Under the pieces are notes generated by a model. The model did not search any database. It was not told the origin of the DNA and saw only the letters and a program-made list of their open reading frames with translations. This document shows, one piece after another, positions 50,520 through 62,843 of a stretch of 64,000 nt of DNA. The stretch lies in NCBI GenBank assembly GCA_016875395.1, contig VGRF01000001.1, positions 280,988-344,987 of the forward strand. Direction: 5' to 3'. The position numbers were made by a program, and so were the translations under genes. Numbering within the stretch: the first letter of the stretch is position 1; each line of letters opens with the position of its first letter. This stretch comes from Deltaproteobacteria bacterium (GTDB lineage Bacteria; Myxococcota_A; UBA9160; UBA6930).

Positions 50520-52202
50520 CTACTCCGCGGTGAGCGCTTCGAGCGCGGCCTTCCGCGTCGTCTCGAACTCGTCGCCCGCGCGCCAGGTCGGCATCGCGTC
50601 CGCCTCAGCAGCCGCGGCGCCGACCCAGAAGCCGAGCTGCGCGTCTTCGACGGCGCCGGCGAAGTCCCAGGAGTCGTCGAGCTCGTCGCTCGGCTGGTGG
50701 TAGCGCTCGGCTTCGTACTGCACGCGCTGCTCGGAGAGCCATCCCGCAGGCTTGCCGATGCCCTCGCCCGCGGCACGGAAGTAGAGCGCGGGCACGCCGA
50801 TGCGCGCGAAGTTGAGCTGGTCCGAGCGGTAGTAGAAGCCGCGGTCGGGGAAGCGCTCGTCGACGATCGCGCGGCTTTGGCGCGCGGCGGCCAGCGCGAG
50901 CAGCTCTTCGAGAGAGGATTTGCCGCGGCCGATCACTTCGACGGCACTACTGCGCGCGAGGATGTTCGCACCGTCGAAGTTGACGTTCGCGGCAAGGCGG
51001 CCGGGCGGCGCAGTCGGATTCGCGGCGTAGAACTTCGACCCTAACAAGCCTTGCTCCTCGGCTGCGACGAACGCGAACAGCACGCTGCGCCGCGGCGGTC
51101 TCGGCAGCGCCGCGAACGCTTCCGCGACGTTCGCGACGACCGCGACTCCCGCGGCGTTGTCGAGCGCGCCGTTGTAGATGCCATCGCCGCTCGCGTCGGG
51201 CTCGCCGATGCCGAGGTGATCGTGATGCGCCGTGTACACGACGATCTGGTCGCGCAGCTTCGCGTCGCGCCCAGGCAGCAGCGCCAGCACGTTCGCCGTC
51301 TCGATGCGCCGCAGCGCAGCGCGCACCTCGAGCGAGGTAGTCGCGCCGAGCGCGACCGGCGCGAACTCGCGCGACTTCGCGCGCTCGGTCAGCTGCGCGA
51401 AGTCGTGGCCGCCGAGCGCTGCGATCTCGCGCGCCTTCGCCTCCGTCACCCAGCCGCGCACTTCGTTCGTCGGCTCGTCGCCGAGCGGTAGCTGGTACTC
51501 CTCCTTGCCCCACGACGTGCGCACCACCTGCCAGGGGTAACCGGCGGACGGCGTCGTGTGCACGGCGACCGCCGCGGCTGCGCCGTGCCGCGCGGCCTCG
51601 GCGAATTTGTAATCCCAGCGTCCGTAGTAGAGCCGGCGGTTGCCTGCGAAGAGCGCGTCGTCCCAGTCGGGATCGTTGTTGAGGATCAGCACGGTCTTGC
51701 CGCGCACGTCGCTCTTGTAGTCGTTCCAGTCGAACTCGGACGCGACGATCCCGTAGCCGACGAAGACGACTTCGCTGTCCGCGACACGCGCGAGCTCGCG
51801 CTGCTTCTCGCCGATCGCGACGAAATCTTCGCGCGGCTTCAGCGTCGCGACGGCGCCGTTCGCGCCGAGAAAGCGCCACTCGGCCGGCAGGTCCGGCTGC
51901 ACGGCGATCATCTCGAAGCGCTGCTGATACGTGCCGTCGGCGGCGCCGGGCGCGAAGCCGAGCGCCTGCATGCGCGCTTCGAGCCACGCGCGCGCCTTCG
52001 CGTCGCCCGCGCTGCCAGGGCCGCGGCCCTCGTAGGCGTCGCTGCCGAGCTCCGCGACGACACTGCGGATCGAGTCCGCGCTGATCTTCGCGGTTGCGCG
52101 CTTCGCACCGCGCGGGAGGCGCAGTTCGTCGCCGGCTCGCGCCGCGAGCAGCGCGAGCGGGAGCGCTCCGAGCAGAGTGATTAGGGCGAAGCGCGTGCGC
52201 AT
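50520..52202 (-). CDS. Exported M28-family zinc metallopeptidase
   Basis: The 560-residue product has a signal peptide (FALITLLGALPLALLAARA), a PA-like inserted domain (about 140-290, HGAAAAVAVHTTPS), and an M28 catalytic domain. The metal ligands are visible in YTAHHDHLG, NGALDNAAGVA, VAAEEQGLLGS and the distal His in YHQPSDELDD. It should act as a periplasmic aminopeptidase or glutamate carboxypeptidase-like enzyme. ATG 52202 follows GGAGGAG-type text. A TTGTTAGGG word lies in the coding sequence at GLLGSK. The gap of about 200 bases upstream holds nothing I can name. Confidence 0.92.
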   Translation of the reverse strand: MRTRFALITLLGALPLALLAARAGDELRLPRGAKRATAKISADSIRSVVAELGSDAYEGRGPGSAGDAKARAWLEARMQALGFAPGAADGTYQQRFEMIAVQPDLPAEWRFLGANGAVATLKPREDFVAIGEKQRELARVADSEVVFVGYGIVASEFDWNDYKSDVRGKTVLILNNDPDWDDALFAGNRRLYYGRWDYKFAEAARHGAAAAVAVHTTPSAGYPWQVVRTSWGKEEYQLPLGDEPTNEVRGWVTEAKAREIAALGGHDFAQLTERAKSREFAPVALGATTSLEVRAALRRIETANVLALLPGRDAKLRDQIVVYTAHHDHLGIGEPDASGDGIYNGALDNAAGVAVVANVAEAFAALPRPPRRSVLFAFVAAEEQGLLGSKFYAANPTAPPGRLAANVNFDGANILARSSAVEVIGRGKSSLEELLALAAARQSRAIVDERFPDRGFYYRSDQLNFARIGVPALYFRAAGEGIGKPAGWLSEQRVQYEAERYHQPSDELDDSWDFAGAVEDAQLGFWVGAAAAEADAMPTWRAGDEFETTRKAALEALTAE

Positions 52203-52399
52203 GACTCCTCCAGGGCGCGCGAATTCTACGTCTGCGCGGCGCGAAGCGAGCGCCGCCGAATCTGCGGGTTAGCGCCGAGGGGCAGCTCCGGCAGAGCGAG
52301 GCGCCGCGTCGACGAGCAGCTGAACGAGTGTCGGATCGGGAAGGCGCTGGCCCACGGGCAGCAGCGCCGCAAAGGCTGGGCCGTGCGCCGGAGCGCGCG

Positions 52400-54913
<2,514 letters not shown>

Positions 54914-55265
54914 TCCGCTTCCTTCGCAAGCGCGCGAGGGCCGAGCCCCGGCGCGCAAGTCGCAGCGGTTTCGACCTGAGCCGCCGGGGATTGGCCCGGG
55001 CTTCGGCCCTCGCACCCGCTGCGGGTGGACCCGCGTCGTCCGTCAGGACGCGCCGCGAAGTGACTCACGGGTAACGCACGGCCGGCGGGCGCACCACGGG
55101 TGCGCGCAAGAAAGTTGCATGAGGGGATGCGCGCGGCCGGGACCCGAACCTCCCGCGTCTGACGTAGGAGGTTCGATGTCGGGGGGTGAGCGCTCCCGTT
55201 ACGTTGCGCCCCCCGCCGCGCACCTACGGGGCGCGCGGCGCTGCGCCGTACATCCAGGGGAGCCC
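54914..55265. other. Intergenic region between recQ and fbp
   Basis: These 352 bases hold no supported gene. A perfect hairpin lies at 55146-55174 (GAACCTCC / GGAGGTTC, 13-base loop), about 90 bases upstream of fbp; it could be an operator or leader structure. The first part near the recQ start is rich in GCCGAGCCCCGG-type inverted words. Both genes are transcribed away from this gap, so their promoters must be here, but I could not place -35/-10 boxes. Confidence 0.6.
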
Positions 55266-56237
<972 letters not shown>

Positions 56238-56710
56238 GCTTGCTGGCGATTGGAAGAGCCGCGAAGTCGAAGACTCTTCGCGGCGAGAAGAACGCTGGTT
56301 CGGGATTCCGGCCGCGCGCCGGGCGGGCCGCGGCTGCGCCGAATGGCTCGCGGCGACCTTTGGCGGGAAGCGCCATCGGGTTTGATCCGCGGCGTTGCCT
56401 GAGGTCGCGGCATTCCCGTGGGTCGCCGCTGCGCTTGATTTCGGCTCCGCCGCGGCCCGCCCGGCGCGCGGCCTCCTCGGTTCGCCAGCGACGGTGACGG
56501 TCGCCGCGTGCGGTTGTCTTGAGAGCGGCGAATCGACGGGGCCATCGAGGCCCCGTCGATTCGCGCTGCGCGCGTGCTGCTGGCGAGCGCGTTACGGCTG
56601 CGAGGTGCACGAAGAGGCGGAGGCGGAGGCGGATGCGGAGGCGGAGCCGCCGGGTCGAAGACTCCCGGCGGCGGAGGCTAGGGTGGCTGGTTGGTGTGAA
56701 GGAGAGTGCG
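56238..56710. repeat. Large palindromic intergenic element between fbp and the FAH gene
   Basis: No gene is supported. At the left end is a perfect 9-bp stem GCCGCGAAG / CTTCGCGGC around loop TCGAAGACT (56258-56284). At the right end is another, GCCGCCGGG / CCCGGCGGC, around the same loop (56646-56672). Between them, a 34-base arm (56310-56343) pairs with 56440-56473 with two mismatches, and a perfect 16-bp palindrome GCGAATCGACGGGGCC / GGCCCCGTCGATTCGC flanks loop ATCGA (56528-56564). The end hairpins share their loop with the dispersed repeats elsewhere, but the flanks differ. Both neighbours run left to right, so this is not a simple convergent terminator. Confidence 0.8.
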
Positions 56711-57553
56711 ATGCGTTTGGCGAATCTGCGGGGGCGCGCGGTGTTGCTGTCGCGCGACATGACGCGCGGCTTGGATTTGGAGAGCGCGTCGTCGGGGCGC
56801 TTTGGGCCGGAGCCGATGCAGGCGCTGGCGAGCTTCGAGGGTGTGCGTGCGTTCGGCTCGGGGCTCGACCTGTCGGGCGCGCCGGAGATCGATGGGAGGT
56901 TGTTAGGGCCTTGCTCGCCGCGGCCGCGGGCGGTGTTCGGGATTGGGTTGAATTACCGGGATCATGCGGCGGAGGCGGGGCTGCCCGTGCCGAAGGAGCC
57001 GCTGGTGTTCACGAAGTTTCCGAGCTGTCTCGCGGGGCCGACGAGCGACGTGATCGTGTTCGGGGATCGCGTGGACTGGGAGGCGGAGCTCGTCGTCGTG
57101 ATTGGGAAGCGCGCGGAGAACGTCGCGGAGCCGCGCGCGCTCGAGTACGTCGCGGGGTACTGCTGTGGGCAGGACATCAGCGATCGCAAGCTGCAGTTCG
57201 CGAGCCAGCCGCCGCAGTTTTCGCTCGGGAAGTCGCGCGCGACGTTCGGGCCGATCGGGCCGGCGATCGTCACGCTCGACGAGCTCGCGAAGCCGCTCGA
57301 CCTCGCGATCACGTGCGATCTCGACGCGGAGCGCATGCAGACGTCGCGCACGGATCAGCTGATCTTCGGCGTGCCCGAGCTGATCGCGTACCTGTCGCGG
57401 CACTGCGAGCTGCTGCCCGGTGATCTGATCTTCACGGGCACGCCGGGCGGCGTGGGCTCGGTGCGCAAGCGGTACCTCAAGCCGGGCGAGACGATCCGCA
57501 CCGAGATCGAGGGCGTGGGCACGCTCGTGAATCGCTGCGTCGCTCCCGCGTGA
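56711..57553 (+). CDS. Fumarylacetoacetate hydrolase family protein
   Basis: The 280-residue protein has the FAH C-terminal fold: VFGIGLNYRDHAAEAGLPVP, FTKFPSCLAGPTSDVIV, WEAELVVVIGK (acidic metal ligands), GYCCGQDISDR and LIFTGTPGGVG. Members are hydrolases or decarboxylases of acylpyruvates and aromatic-pathway diacids; the exact substrate is unclear. An AAGGAGA ribosome site precedes the ATG. The stop overlaps the GTG of the SpoU gene (GTGA). Confidence 0.93.
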   Translation: MRLANLRGRAVLLSRDMTRGLDLESASSGRFGPEPMQALASFEGVRAFGSGLDLSGAPEIDGRLLGPCSPRPRAVFGIGLNYRDHAAEAGLPVPKEPLVFTKFPSCLAGPTSDVIVFGDRVDWEAELVVVIGKRAENVAEPRALEYVAGYCCGQDISDRKLQFASQPPQFSLGKSRATFGPIGPAIVTLDELAKPLDLAITCDLDAERMQTSRTDQLIFGVPELIAYLSRHCELLPGDLIFTGTPGGVGSVRKRYLKPGETIRTEIEGVGTLVNRCVAPA

Positions 57554-58374
57554 ATCCGGTCGCGATCGCCGATCGGGACGACCCGCGCATCGCGAGTTAT
57601 CAGGCGGTGCGCGAGGCCGACCTGCTCGCGCAGCGCGGCGTGTTCGTCGCCGAGAGCCGCATCGTGGTGGAGCGGCTGCTCGCGTCGCGGCGCTTCGCGG
57701 TGCGCTCGCTGCTCGTGAACGAGACTGCGCTGGCGGCGCTCGCGCCCGCGCTCGCGGCGTACCCGGGCGCGCCCGAGGTGTTCGTCGTGTCGCGCGACCT
57801 GATCTCGTCGCTCGCGGGCTACCGCGTGCACCAAGGCTGCCTCGCGCTCGCGGAGCGCGGCGCCGAGCTGGCGCCCGAGGCGCTCGCGGCGGGCGCGGCC
57901 GGCGGGTTGTTACTGGCGCTCGAGCAGCTCGGCGATCCGGACAACGTGGGCGGCGTGTTCCGCAGCGCGCGCGCGTTCGGCGCGGACGGCGTGCTGCTCT
58001 CGCCGGGCGGCGCCGATCCGCTCTACCGCAAGGCGATCCGCGTCTCGATGGGTGCGACGCTGCAGCTGCCGTTCGCGCGCTGCGCCGCCTGGCCGCGCGA
58101 GCTCGAGAAGCTCCGCGCGGCGGGATGGGCGGTGCTCGCGGCGGTCTCCCAGCCGGATGCGGTCGACGTGCGCGAGTTCGGCGCCGCGCGCGCGCTGCCC
58201 GAGCGCGTGTGCCTCGTGCTCGGCAGCGAGGGCTACGGCCTCAGCGCCGCGGCGCGCGAGGTGGCCGACGCCCGCGTGACGATCCGCATGCGCGCCGGCT
58301 TCGACTCGCTGAACGTCTCTGCCGCGAGCGCGATCCTGCTGCACCACTTCTCGCGCGCCGCGCGCGCGCAGTAA
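57550..58374 (+). CDS. SpoU/TrmH-family RNA 2'-O-methyltransferase
   Basis: A 274-residue SPOUT enzyme with an N-terminal RNA-binding (SpoU substrate-binding-like) domain (about 1-105) and the knotted catalytic domain. The three SpoU motifs are LEQLGDPDNVGGVFRSARAFG, RVCLVLGSEGYGLS and FDSLNVSAASAILLH. It methylates a ribose in tRNA or rRNA; the target base is not evident. GTG 57550 overlaps the FAH stop. The epimerase gene starts 5 bases after its stop, so FAH-SpoU-epimerase form an operon. Confidence 0.93.
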   Translation: MNPVAIADRDDPRIASYQAVREADLLAQRGVFVAESRIVVERLLASRRFAVRSLLVNETALAALAPALAAYPGAPEVFVVSRDLISSLAGYRVHQGCLALAERGAELAPEALAAGAAGGLLLALEQLGDPDNVGGVFRSARAFGADGVLLSPGGADPLYRKAIRVSMGATLQLPFARCAAWPRELEKLRAAGWAVLAAVSQPDAVDVREFGAARALPERVCLVLGSEGYGLSAAAREVADARVTIRMRAGFDSLNVSAASAILLHHFSRAARAQ

Positions 58375-58379
58375 CGCGC

Positions 58380-59213
58380 GTGCGCGTGCTCGTCGCCGGC
58401 GCGGGCTACGTGGGCGCACAGCTCGTGCGCCTCCTCGCGGATGCCGGGCACGAAGTGCTCGCGCTGCGGCGCTCGCCGCAGGCGGCTGCCGATTCTCGCG
58501 TGCGCTGGCTCGCGTGCGATCTCGCAGATGCGCGTGCCCTCGCGGCGCTGCCGCTCGCGGGCGTAGAGGCGCTCGCCTACCTCGTCGCCGCCGACGCGCG
58601 CGACGAAGCGGCGTATCAGCGCGCGTACGTCGATGGCCTCGCGAGCTTGCTCGCACGGCTGCGCGCGGAGTCGGCGCTGAAGCGCGTGCTGTTCGCGTCG
58701 AGCACTTCGGTCTACGCGCAGGACGACGGCAGCTGGGTCGACGAGTCGTCTCCCACGGAGCCGCTCGATTTCCCGGGGCAGCGCGTGCTCGAAGGCGAGG
58801 GTGTAGCGCGCGGCGCGGGGTGCACGGCGATCGCGCTGCGCCTCGGCGGGATCTACGGCCCCGGCCGCACCGCGCTGCTCGAGCGCGTGCGCCGGGGTGG
58901 AGCGCGGCTCCCGAGCGCGCCGCACTTCACGAATCGCATCCACCGCGACGACGCCGCGCGCGCGTGCGCGCATCTACTCGCCCTCCCGGCGCCGGCGAGT
59001 TGTTACGTCGGCGTGGACTGTGAGCCCGCAGATCAGGCCGACGTGATGCGGTGGATCGCTGCGCGTGCGGGCGCCCAGCCGCCGCGCGGCGCCTACGACG
59101 CCAGCGGCGCGCCGAGCGGCAAGCGCTGCAGCAGTGCCCGCCTGCGCGCGAGCGGCTTCACGTTCACGCACCCGAGCTACCGCGAGGGCTACTCCGCGCT
59201 GCTCAGCCAATGA
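58380..59213 (+). CDS. NAD(P)-dependent epimerase/dehydratase-like protein (YeeZ-type extended SDR)
   Basis: The 277-residue protein begins VRVLVAGAGYVGAQLVRLLADAG (GxGxxG), followed by HEVLALRRSPQ. It has ALAYLVAADARDEAAYQRAYVDGL in outline, VLFASSTSVYAQDDGSWVDE (Ser/Thr in place) and LRLGGIYGPGR. The catalytic YxxxK is not kept, as in the YeeZ-like group, so its chemistry is unclear. GTG 58380 gives the fold from its first strand. It ends 11 bases inside the end of the convergent transporter gene. Confidence 0.85.
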   Translation: MRVLVAGAGYVGAQLVRLLADAGHEVLALRRSPQAAADSRVRWLACDLADARALAALPLAGVEALAYLVAADARDEAAYQRAYVDGLASLLARLRAESALKRVLFASSTSVYAQDDGSWVDESSPTEPLDFPGQRVLEGEGVARGAGCTAIALRLGGIYGPGRTALLERVRRGGARLPSAPHFTNRIHRDDAARACAHLLALPAPASCYVGVDCEPADQADVMRWIAARAGAQPPRGAYDASGAPSGKRCSSARLRASGFTFTHPSYREGYSALLSQ

Positions 59214-60675
59214 CGCGCGGCACGATCCACCAGCACCACGCGCTGACGATCAGCGCCGCGAGCACGTCGAGCGCGGCGCCCGTGCGCGCCATCACCGGCA
59301 CCTTCACGTAGCCGGAGCCGAACACGATCGCGTTGGGGGGCGTGCCGGCGGGCAGCGCGAAGTCGCAGGACGAGGCGAGCGCGGCGGAGACGAGCGCGAC
59401 GTTCGTGTGCTCGGGCGAGACGCTGCTCACGAGGATCGGCAACATCACGGCGGTGGTGGCGACGTTCGAGGCAAACGCCGAGAGCGTCACGGTCGCGAGG
59501 CTCGCGAGGGCAACCTGTGCGAAGGCCGGGAACTCGCGGAGCGCGGTGAGCTGGCCGCCGAGCCACGCGGAGAGACCGCTCGCCTCGACCGCGGCGGCCA
59601 TCGAGAAGCCGCCGCCTAACAACACGAGCGCCTCCCACTGCAGCAGCCGGAACGAGCGCGGGGCGAGCACGCGCTCGCCGCGCACACGCCAGAGGATCAG
59701 CGCGAGCGAAGCGCTGAGCGCGATCGCCGCCTCGACGTGCGAGCTGCCGAGCTTGAACGCGGTCACCTGCAGCTTCAGCCAATCCGTGATCGGCTTGCCC
59801 GCGATCCACAGCGCCGCTGCGGCCACGAACACGACCATCACTGCGCGTTCCGCGCGCTGCAGCGGCCCGAGCGCGCGCGCTTCGCTCGCGAGGGCCGCTT
59901 CGCCGACCGCTTGCGCCGGCGCGTCGCGGCGGCCCACCCGCCAGAGCGCGAGCCACAGCACGGGCACGAACGCGATCACGAAGGGGAGGCCGATCGCCAT
60001 GAAGCCGAGGAACGAGACGTCGACGCCGCGCTCCTGCACGAGGAAGCCCGCGAGCTGCGCGTTGGGCACGGTGCCGATCTTCGTGCCCATGCCGCCGACG
60101 TTCGCGCCATACGCGATCGCAAGCATCATCGCGCAGCCGAACCCGGCGAGGCGCCGCCCAGCCTGGCGCTCGAGCTCCCGCAGCACGGCGAGGCCGATCG
60201 GCAGCATCATCGCGGCGGTGGCGGTGTTGGAGATCCAGAGCGAGACGAGCGCGGTCGAGGCGAGCACGCCCAACAAGAGCCGCCGCGGCGCGGTGCCGAC
60301 GCGGCGCATGATCGCGAGCGCGACGCGGCGGTGCAGGTTCCACTGCTGCATCGCCGCGGCGATGCCCATGCCGCCGAGGAACAGGAAGATGTACGGGTCG
60401 AGGTAGGGCAGCAGCGCGCCTAACAAGTTCACGCCGAAGCCGTCGCCGTGGACGCGCGTGAACGGATAGAGCGCGAGCGGAATCAGCGCGGTGAGCCAGA
60501 GCGGCGCGGCCTCGCCGATCCACCAGATCGCCATCCACGCGGTGACGCCCGCCGCGAGCGCCGGCAGCGCGCCGTACTCGCCGAAATCCCGCAGCGGCGA
60601 ATCGAGAAAGGCGAGGGCGGCGAACGCGACGAGGCCGAGCGCGAACGGGATCGGCTTGATCGGGAGACTCGGCAC
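59203..60675 (-). CDS. DASS (SLC13) family anion:sodium symporter
   Basis: A 490-residue membrane protein with about eleven to twelve hydrophobic segments. The two substrate/sodium clamp motifs are present as SNTATAAMMLPI and SNVATTAVMLPIL, with FLFLGGMGIAAAM and FALPAGTPPNAIVFGSGYV, matching bacterial dicarboxylate or sulphate carriers such as VcINDY relatives. It likely imports C4-dicarboxylates or a similar anion with sodium. The last 11 bases overlap the convergent epimerase gene. It is divergent from pcm. Confidence 0.93.
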   Translation of the reverse strand: MPSLPIKPIPFALGLVAFAALAFLDSPLRDFGEYGALPALAAGVTAWMAIWWIGEAAPLWLTALIPLALYPFTRVHGDGFGVNLLGALLPYLDPYIFLFLGGMGIAAAMQQWNLHRRVALAIMRRVGTAPRRLLLGVLASTALVSLWISNTATAAMMLPIGLAVLRELERQAGRRLAGFGCAMMLAIAYGANVGGMGTKIGTVPNAQLAGFLVQERGVDVSFLGFMAIGLPFVIAFVPVLWLALWRVGRRDAPAQAVGEAALASEARALGPLQRAERAVMVVFVAAAALWIAGKPITDWLKLQVTAFKLGSSHVEAAIALSASLALILWRVRGERVLAPRSFRLLQWEALVLLGGGFSMAAAVEASGLSAWLGGQLTALREFPAFAQVALASLATVTLSAFASNVATTAVMLPILVSSVSPEHTNVALVSAALASSCDFALPAGTPPNAIVFGSGYVKVPVMARTGAALDVLAALIVSAWCWWIVPRVIG

Positions 60676-60709
60676 GCGCGCATTCTATGGAGGGCTACGG
60701 TGCTTCGCG

Positions 60710-61591
60710 ATGAGCACCGCCGAGATCGCCGCCGCGCGCGCAGCATTCGCGGTCTCGCTGCGCGAGAAGGGGCGTGTCTCCGATCCGCGCATCCTCGCCG
60801 CGTTCGCGTCGGTACCGCGCGAAGACTTCCTCGGCCGCGGACCGTGGCTCACGCTGCCCGATGCGGCGGGCTACCGCTCCACGCCCGACGCCGACGTGAG
60901 GCGCGTCTACGAGGACGTCGCGATCGCGCTCGACCCCGCGCGCATGCTGAACAACGGCAGCCCCGGCTTCCTCGGGCGCGTGATCGAGGCGCTCGAAGTG
61001 AAGGAAGGCGAGCGCGTCGCGCACATCGGCTGCTCCACGGGTTATTACTCCGCGATCCTTGGCGAAGTGGTCGGCCCACGCGGTCGCGTGATCGCGGTCG
61101 AGCTCGCGCCGGATCTCGTGGAGCGCGCGCGCAAGAACCTCGCGCGCTGGAAGCAGGTCGAGGTGCGCCACGCCGACGGCGTGACGCAGCCCGCGGAGAA
61201 CGTCGACGTCGTGTTCGTGCAGGCGGGCGTCACGCACCCGCAGCAGCGCTGGCTCGACGTGCTGCCCGTGGGCGGCCGCCTCGCGCTCGCGCTGACCGCG
61301 ATCCTCCCGCCCTCGCGCGTGCGCCGCATCGTGCGCGACCACGCCGGCTGGTTACTCGTCGCCAGGAAGACCGAACGCGGCTTCCACGCGCGCTTCCTCG
61401 AAGTGATCGGCGTGCAAGCCCTCCTCGGCGGCCGCGACGCCGCCGTGCAAGCGCGCCTCCGCGCCGCCTACGACCGCGAGCGCGGCAACCGCCCACCCGT
61501 CGCCTCGCTCCGCACCGACTCCCACGCGCAAGAAGCAGCCTGCTGGCTCCACGAAGAATCGTGGTGCCTCTCCCGCCGCGAGCTCTCCTAA
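60710..61591 (+). CDS. pcm: Protein-L-isoaspartate O-methyltransferase-like protein
   Basis: A 293-residue SAM methyltransferase of PCMT type: SDPRILAAFASVPREDFL, DVAIALDPARMLNNGSPGFLGRVIEAL in outline, then motif I VAHIGCSTGYYSAILGEVVGP and VIAVELAPDLVERARKNL. The usual SQP of PCMT reads NNGSPG here, and the motif I glycines are HIGCSTGYYS. The C-terminal part (about 215-293) is longer than in classical Pcm. It may repair isoaspartyl residues, or methylate another substrate. The stop TAA lies in a CCTAACAAC word. Dispersed repeat copy D follows. Confidence 0.82.
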   Translation: MSTAEIAAARAAFAVSLREKGRVSDPRILAAFASVPREDFLGRGPWLTLPDAAGYRSTPDADVRRVYEDVAIALDPARMLNNGSPGFLGRVIEALEVKEGERVAHIGCSTGYYSAILGEVVGPRGRVIAVELAPDLVERARKNLARWKQVEVRHADGVTQPAENVDVVFVQAGVTHPQQRWLDVLPVGGRLALALTAILPPSRVRRIVRDHAGWLLVARKTERGFHARFLEVIGVQALLGGRDAAVQARLRAAYDRERGNRPPVASLRTDSHAQEAACWLHEESWCLSRRELS

Positions 61592-61775
61592 CAACACCGC
61601 GCCGCGCTCCACCCGAAACTCGACGCGCGTTCGCCCGAACGCCAGATCGTCTCGGCAGTCGAACGCTCCACCCAGTCACGTCGGCCGAGGCAGCAAGCGA
61701 AGCGCGCAGCAAACCGCGGAGTCTTCGACGCGGTTTGCGATGTAAACAAGGAAGAAGGCGAATGCGAAGTGGCAG
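61592..61775. repeat. Intergenic gap with dispersed hairpin repeat, copy D
   Basis: The element (about 61651-61751) is in reverse orientation: GTCGAACGCTCC, then GTCGGCCGAGGC and GCAAGCGAAGCGCG, the hairpin, and GTAAACAAGG. Its stem is the longest of the family, GCAAACCGCG (61709-61718) and CGCGGTTTGC (61729-61738), 10 bp perfect, around GAGTCTTCGA. Its stem shares no sequence with the other copies. It separates two convergent stops (pcm and pilT). Confidence 0.82.
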
Positions 61776-62840
61776 TCAGTCCGCCGGCGCAAACCGCTCA
61801 AACCGCCCCTTATCATTCGCCTTCATGTAAGCGTCCTTGCCCGCGATCTTGTTCTCGCTCGCGAGCTGGAAGAGCACGTCGTCCATCGCCTGCATGCCCT
61901 CGCTCTTCCCGCCCTGAATCACCGACGCGAGCATCTGGATGTTGCCCTCGCGGATCAAGTTCGGGAGGCCCTGCGTCCGCAGCAGAATCTCGTGCACGGC
62001 CATGCGGCCCTTGCCGTCGGCAGTCGGCAATAACAACTGCGCGACGACGGCGGCGAGCGACTCGCTGAGGCTGAGGCGCACCTGCGGCTGCTCGCTCGCG
62101 GGGAACGCGTCGATGATGCGATCGATCGTCTTCGCCGCGCTGTTCGTGTGCAGCGTGCCGAACACGAGCATGCCCATCTCGGCCGCGGTGATCGCGAGCG
62201 AGATCGTCTCGCGATCGCGCATTTCGCCCACGAGCACGACGTCGGCGTCTTGGCGCACGGCGGCGCGCAGCGCAGGGGCGAAGCCCTTCGTGTGGTACCC
62301 GATTTCGCGGTGCGAGAGCACCGACTGCTGGTTCTGGTGCACGAACTCGACGGGATCTTCGATCGTGACGATGTGGCGCGAGTTCTCGCGATTGATCTTG
62401 TCGATGATCGCCGCGAGCGTCGTCGACTTACCGGAGCCGGTCGGGCCCGTGACGACGACGAGGCCTTGGCGCAACTCCGCCAGCTTCCGGATCGCGGGCG
62501 GAACCTTCAGGTCGTCCACCGTGAGGATCTTCTCGGGAATGATTCGGAACACCGCGCCCACGCCGGTCTGCTGCACGAAGTAGTTCGCGCGGAAGCGCGC
62601 GACGCCGTCGAGGCCGTACGCGAAGTCCGCGTCATGCGTCTCCTCGTACTCGTTCCAGCAATAGTCCGCGCACACCTCGCGCAGCATCTCGCGCAGCTTC
62701 CCGTTCTCGACGGGGCTCCAGCCGGCAACGTCGGCGAGCTCGCCGTGAATGCGCACGCGCGGCGTGCGGCCCGCGGCGAGGTGCAGGTCCGAGCCCTTGT
62801 TCTCTTTCAGGTACTTCAGCAGGCGATCGATCTCGGCCAC
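61776..62840 (-). CDS. pilT: Type IV pilus retraction ATPase PilT/PilU family
   Basis: The 354-residue hexameric ATPase has the N-terminal PAS-like domain (GSDLHLAAGRTPRVRIHGEL), Walker A VTGPTGSGKSTTLAAI, the Asp box VTIEDPVEFVH, Walker B VLVGEMRDRETI, the His box LVFGTLHTNSAAKTIDR and GRMAVHEIL. It powers pilus retraction for twitching motility. It starts at GTG 62840, three bases after the stop of a second PilT-like gene. The C-terminal tail (SENKIAGKDAYMKANDKGRF) resembles PilU more than PilT. Confidence 0.94.
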   Translation of the reverse strand: MAEIDRLLKYLKENKGSDLHLAAGRTPRVRIHGELADVAGWSPVENGKLREMLREVCADYCWNEYEETHDADFAYGLDGVARFRANYFVQQTGVGAVFRIIPEKILTVDDLKVPPAIRKLAELRQGLVVVTGPTGSGKSTTLAAIIDKINRENSRHIVTIEDPVEFVHQNQQSVLSHREIGYHTKGFAPALRAAVRQDADVVLVGEMRDRETISLAITAAEMGMLVFGTLHTNSAAKTIDRIIDAFPASEQPQVRLSLSESLAAVVAQLLLPTADGKGRMAVHEILLRTQGLPNLIREGNIQMLASVIQGGKSEGMQAMDDVLFQLASENKIAGKDAYMKANDKGRFERFAPAD

Positions 62841-62843
62841 GTC

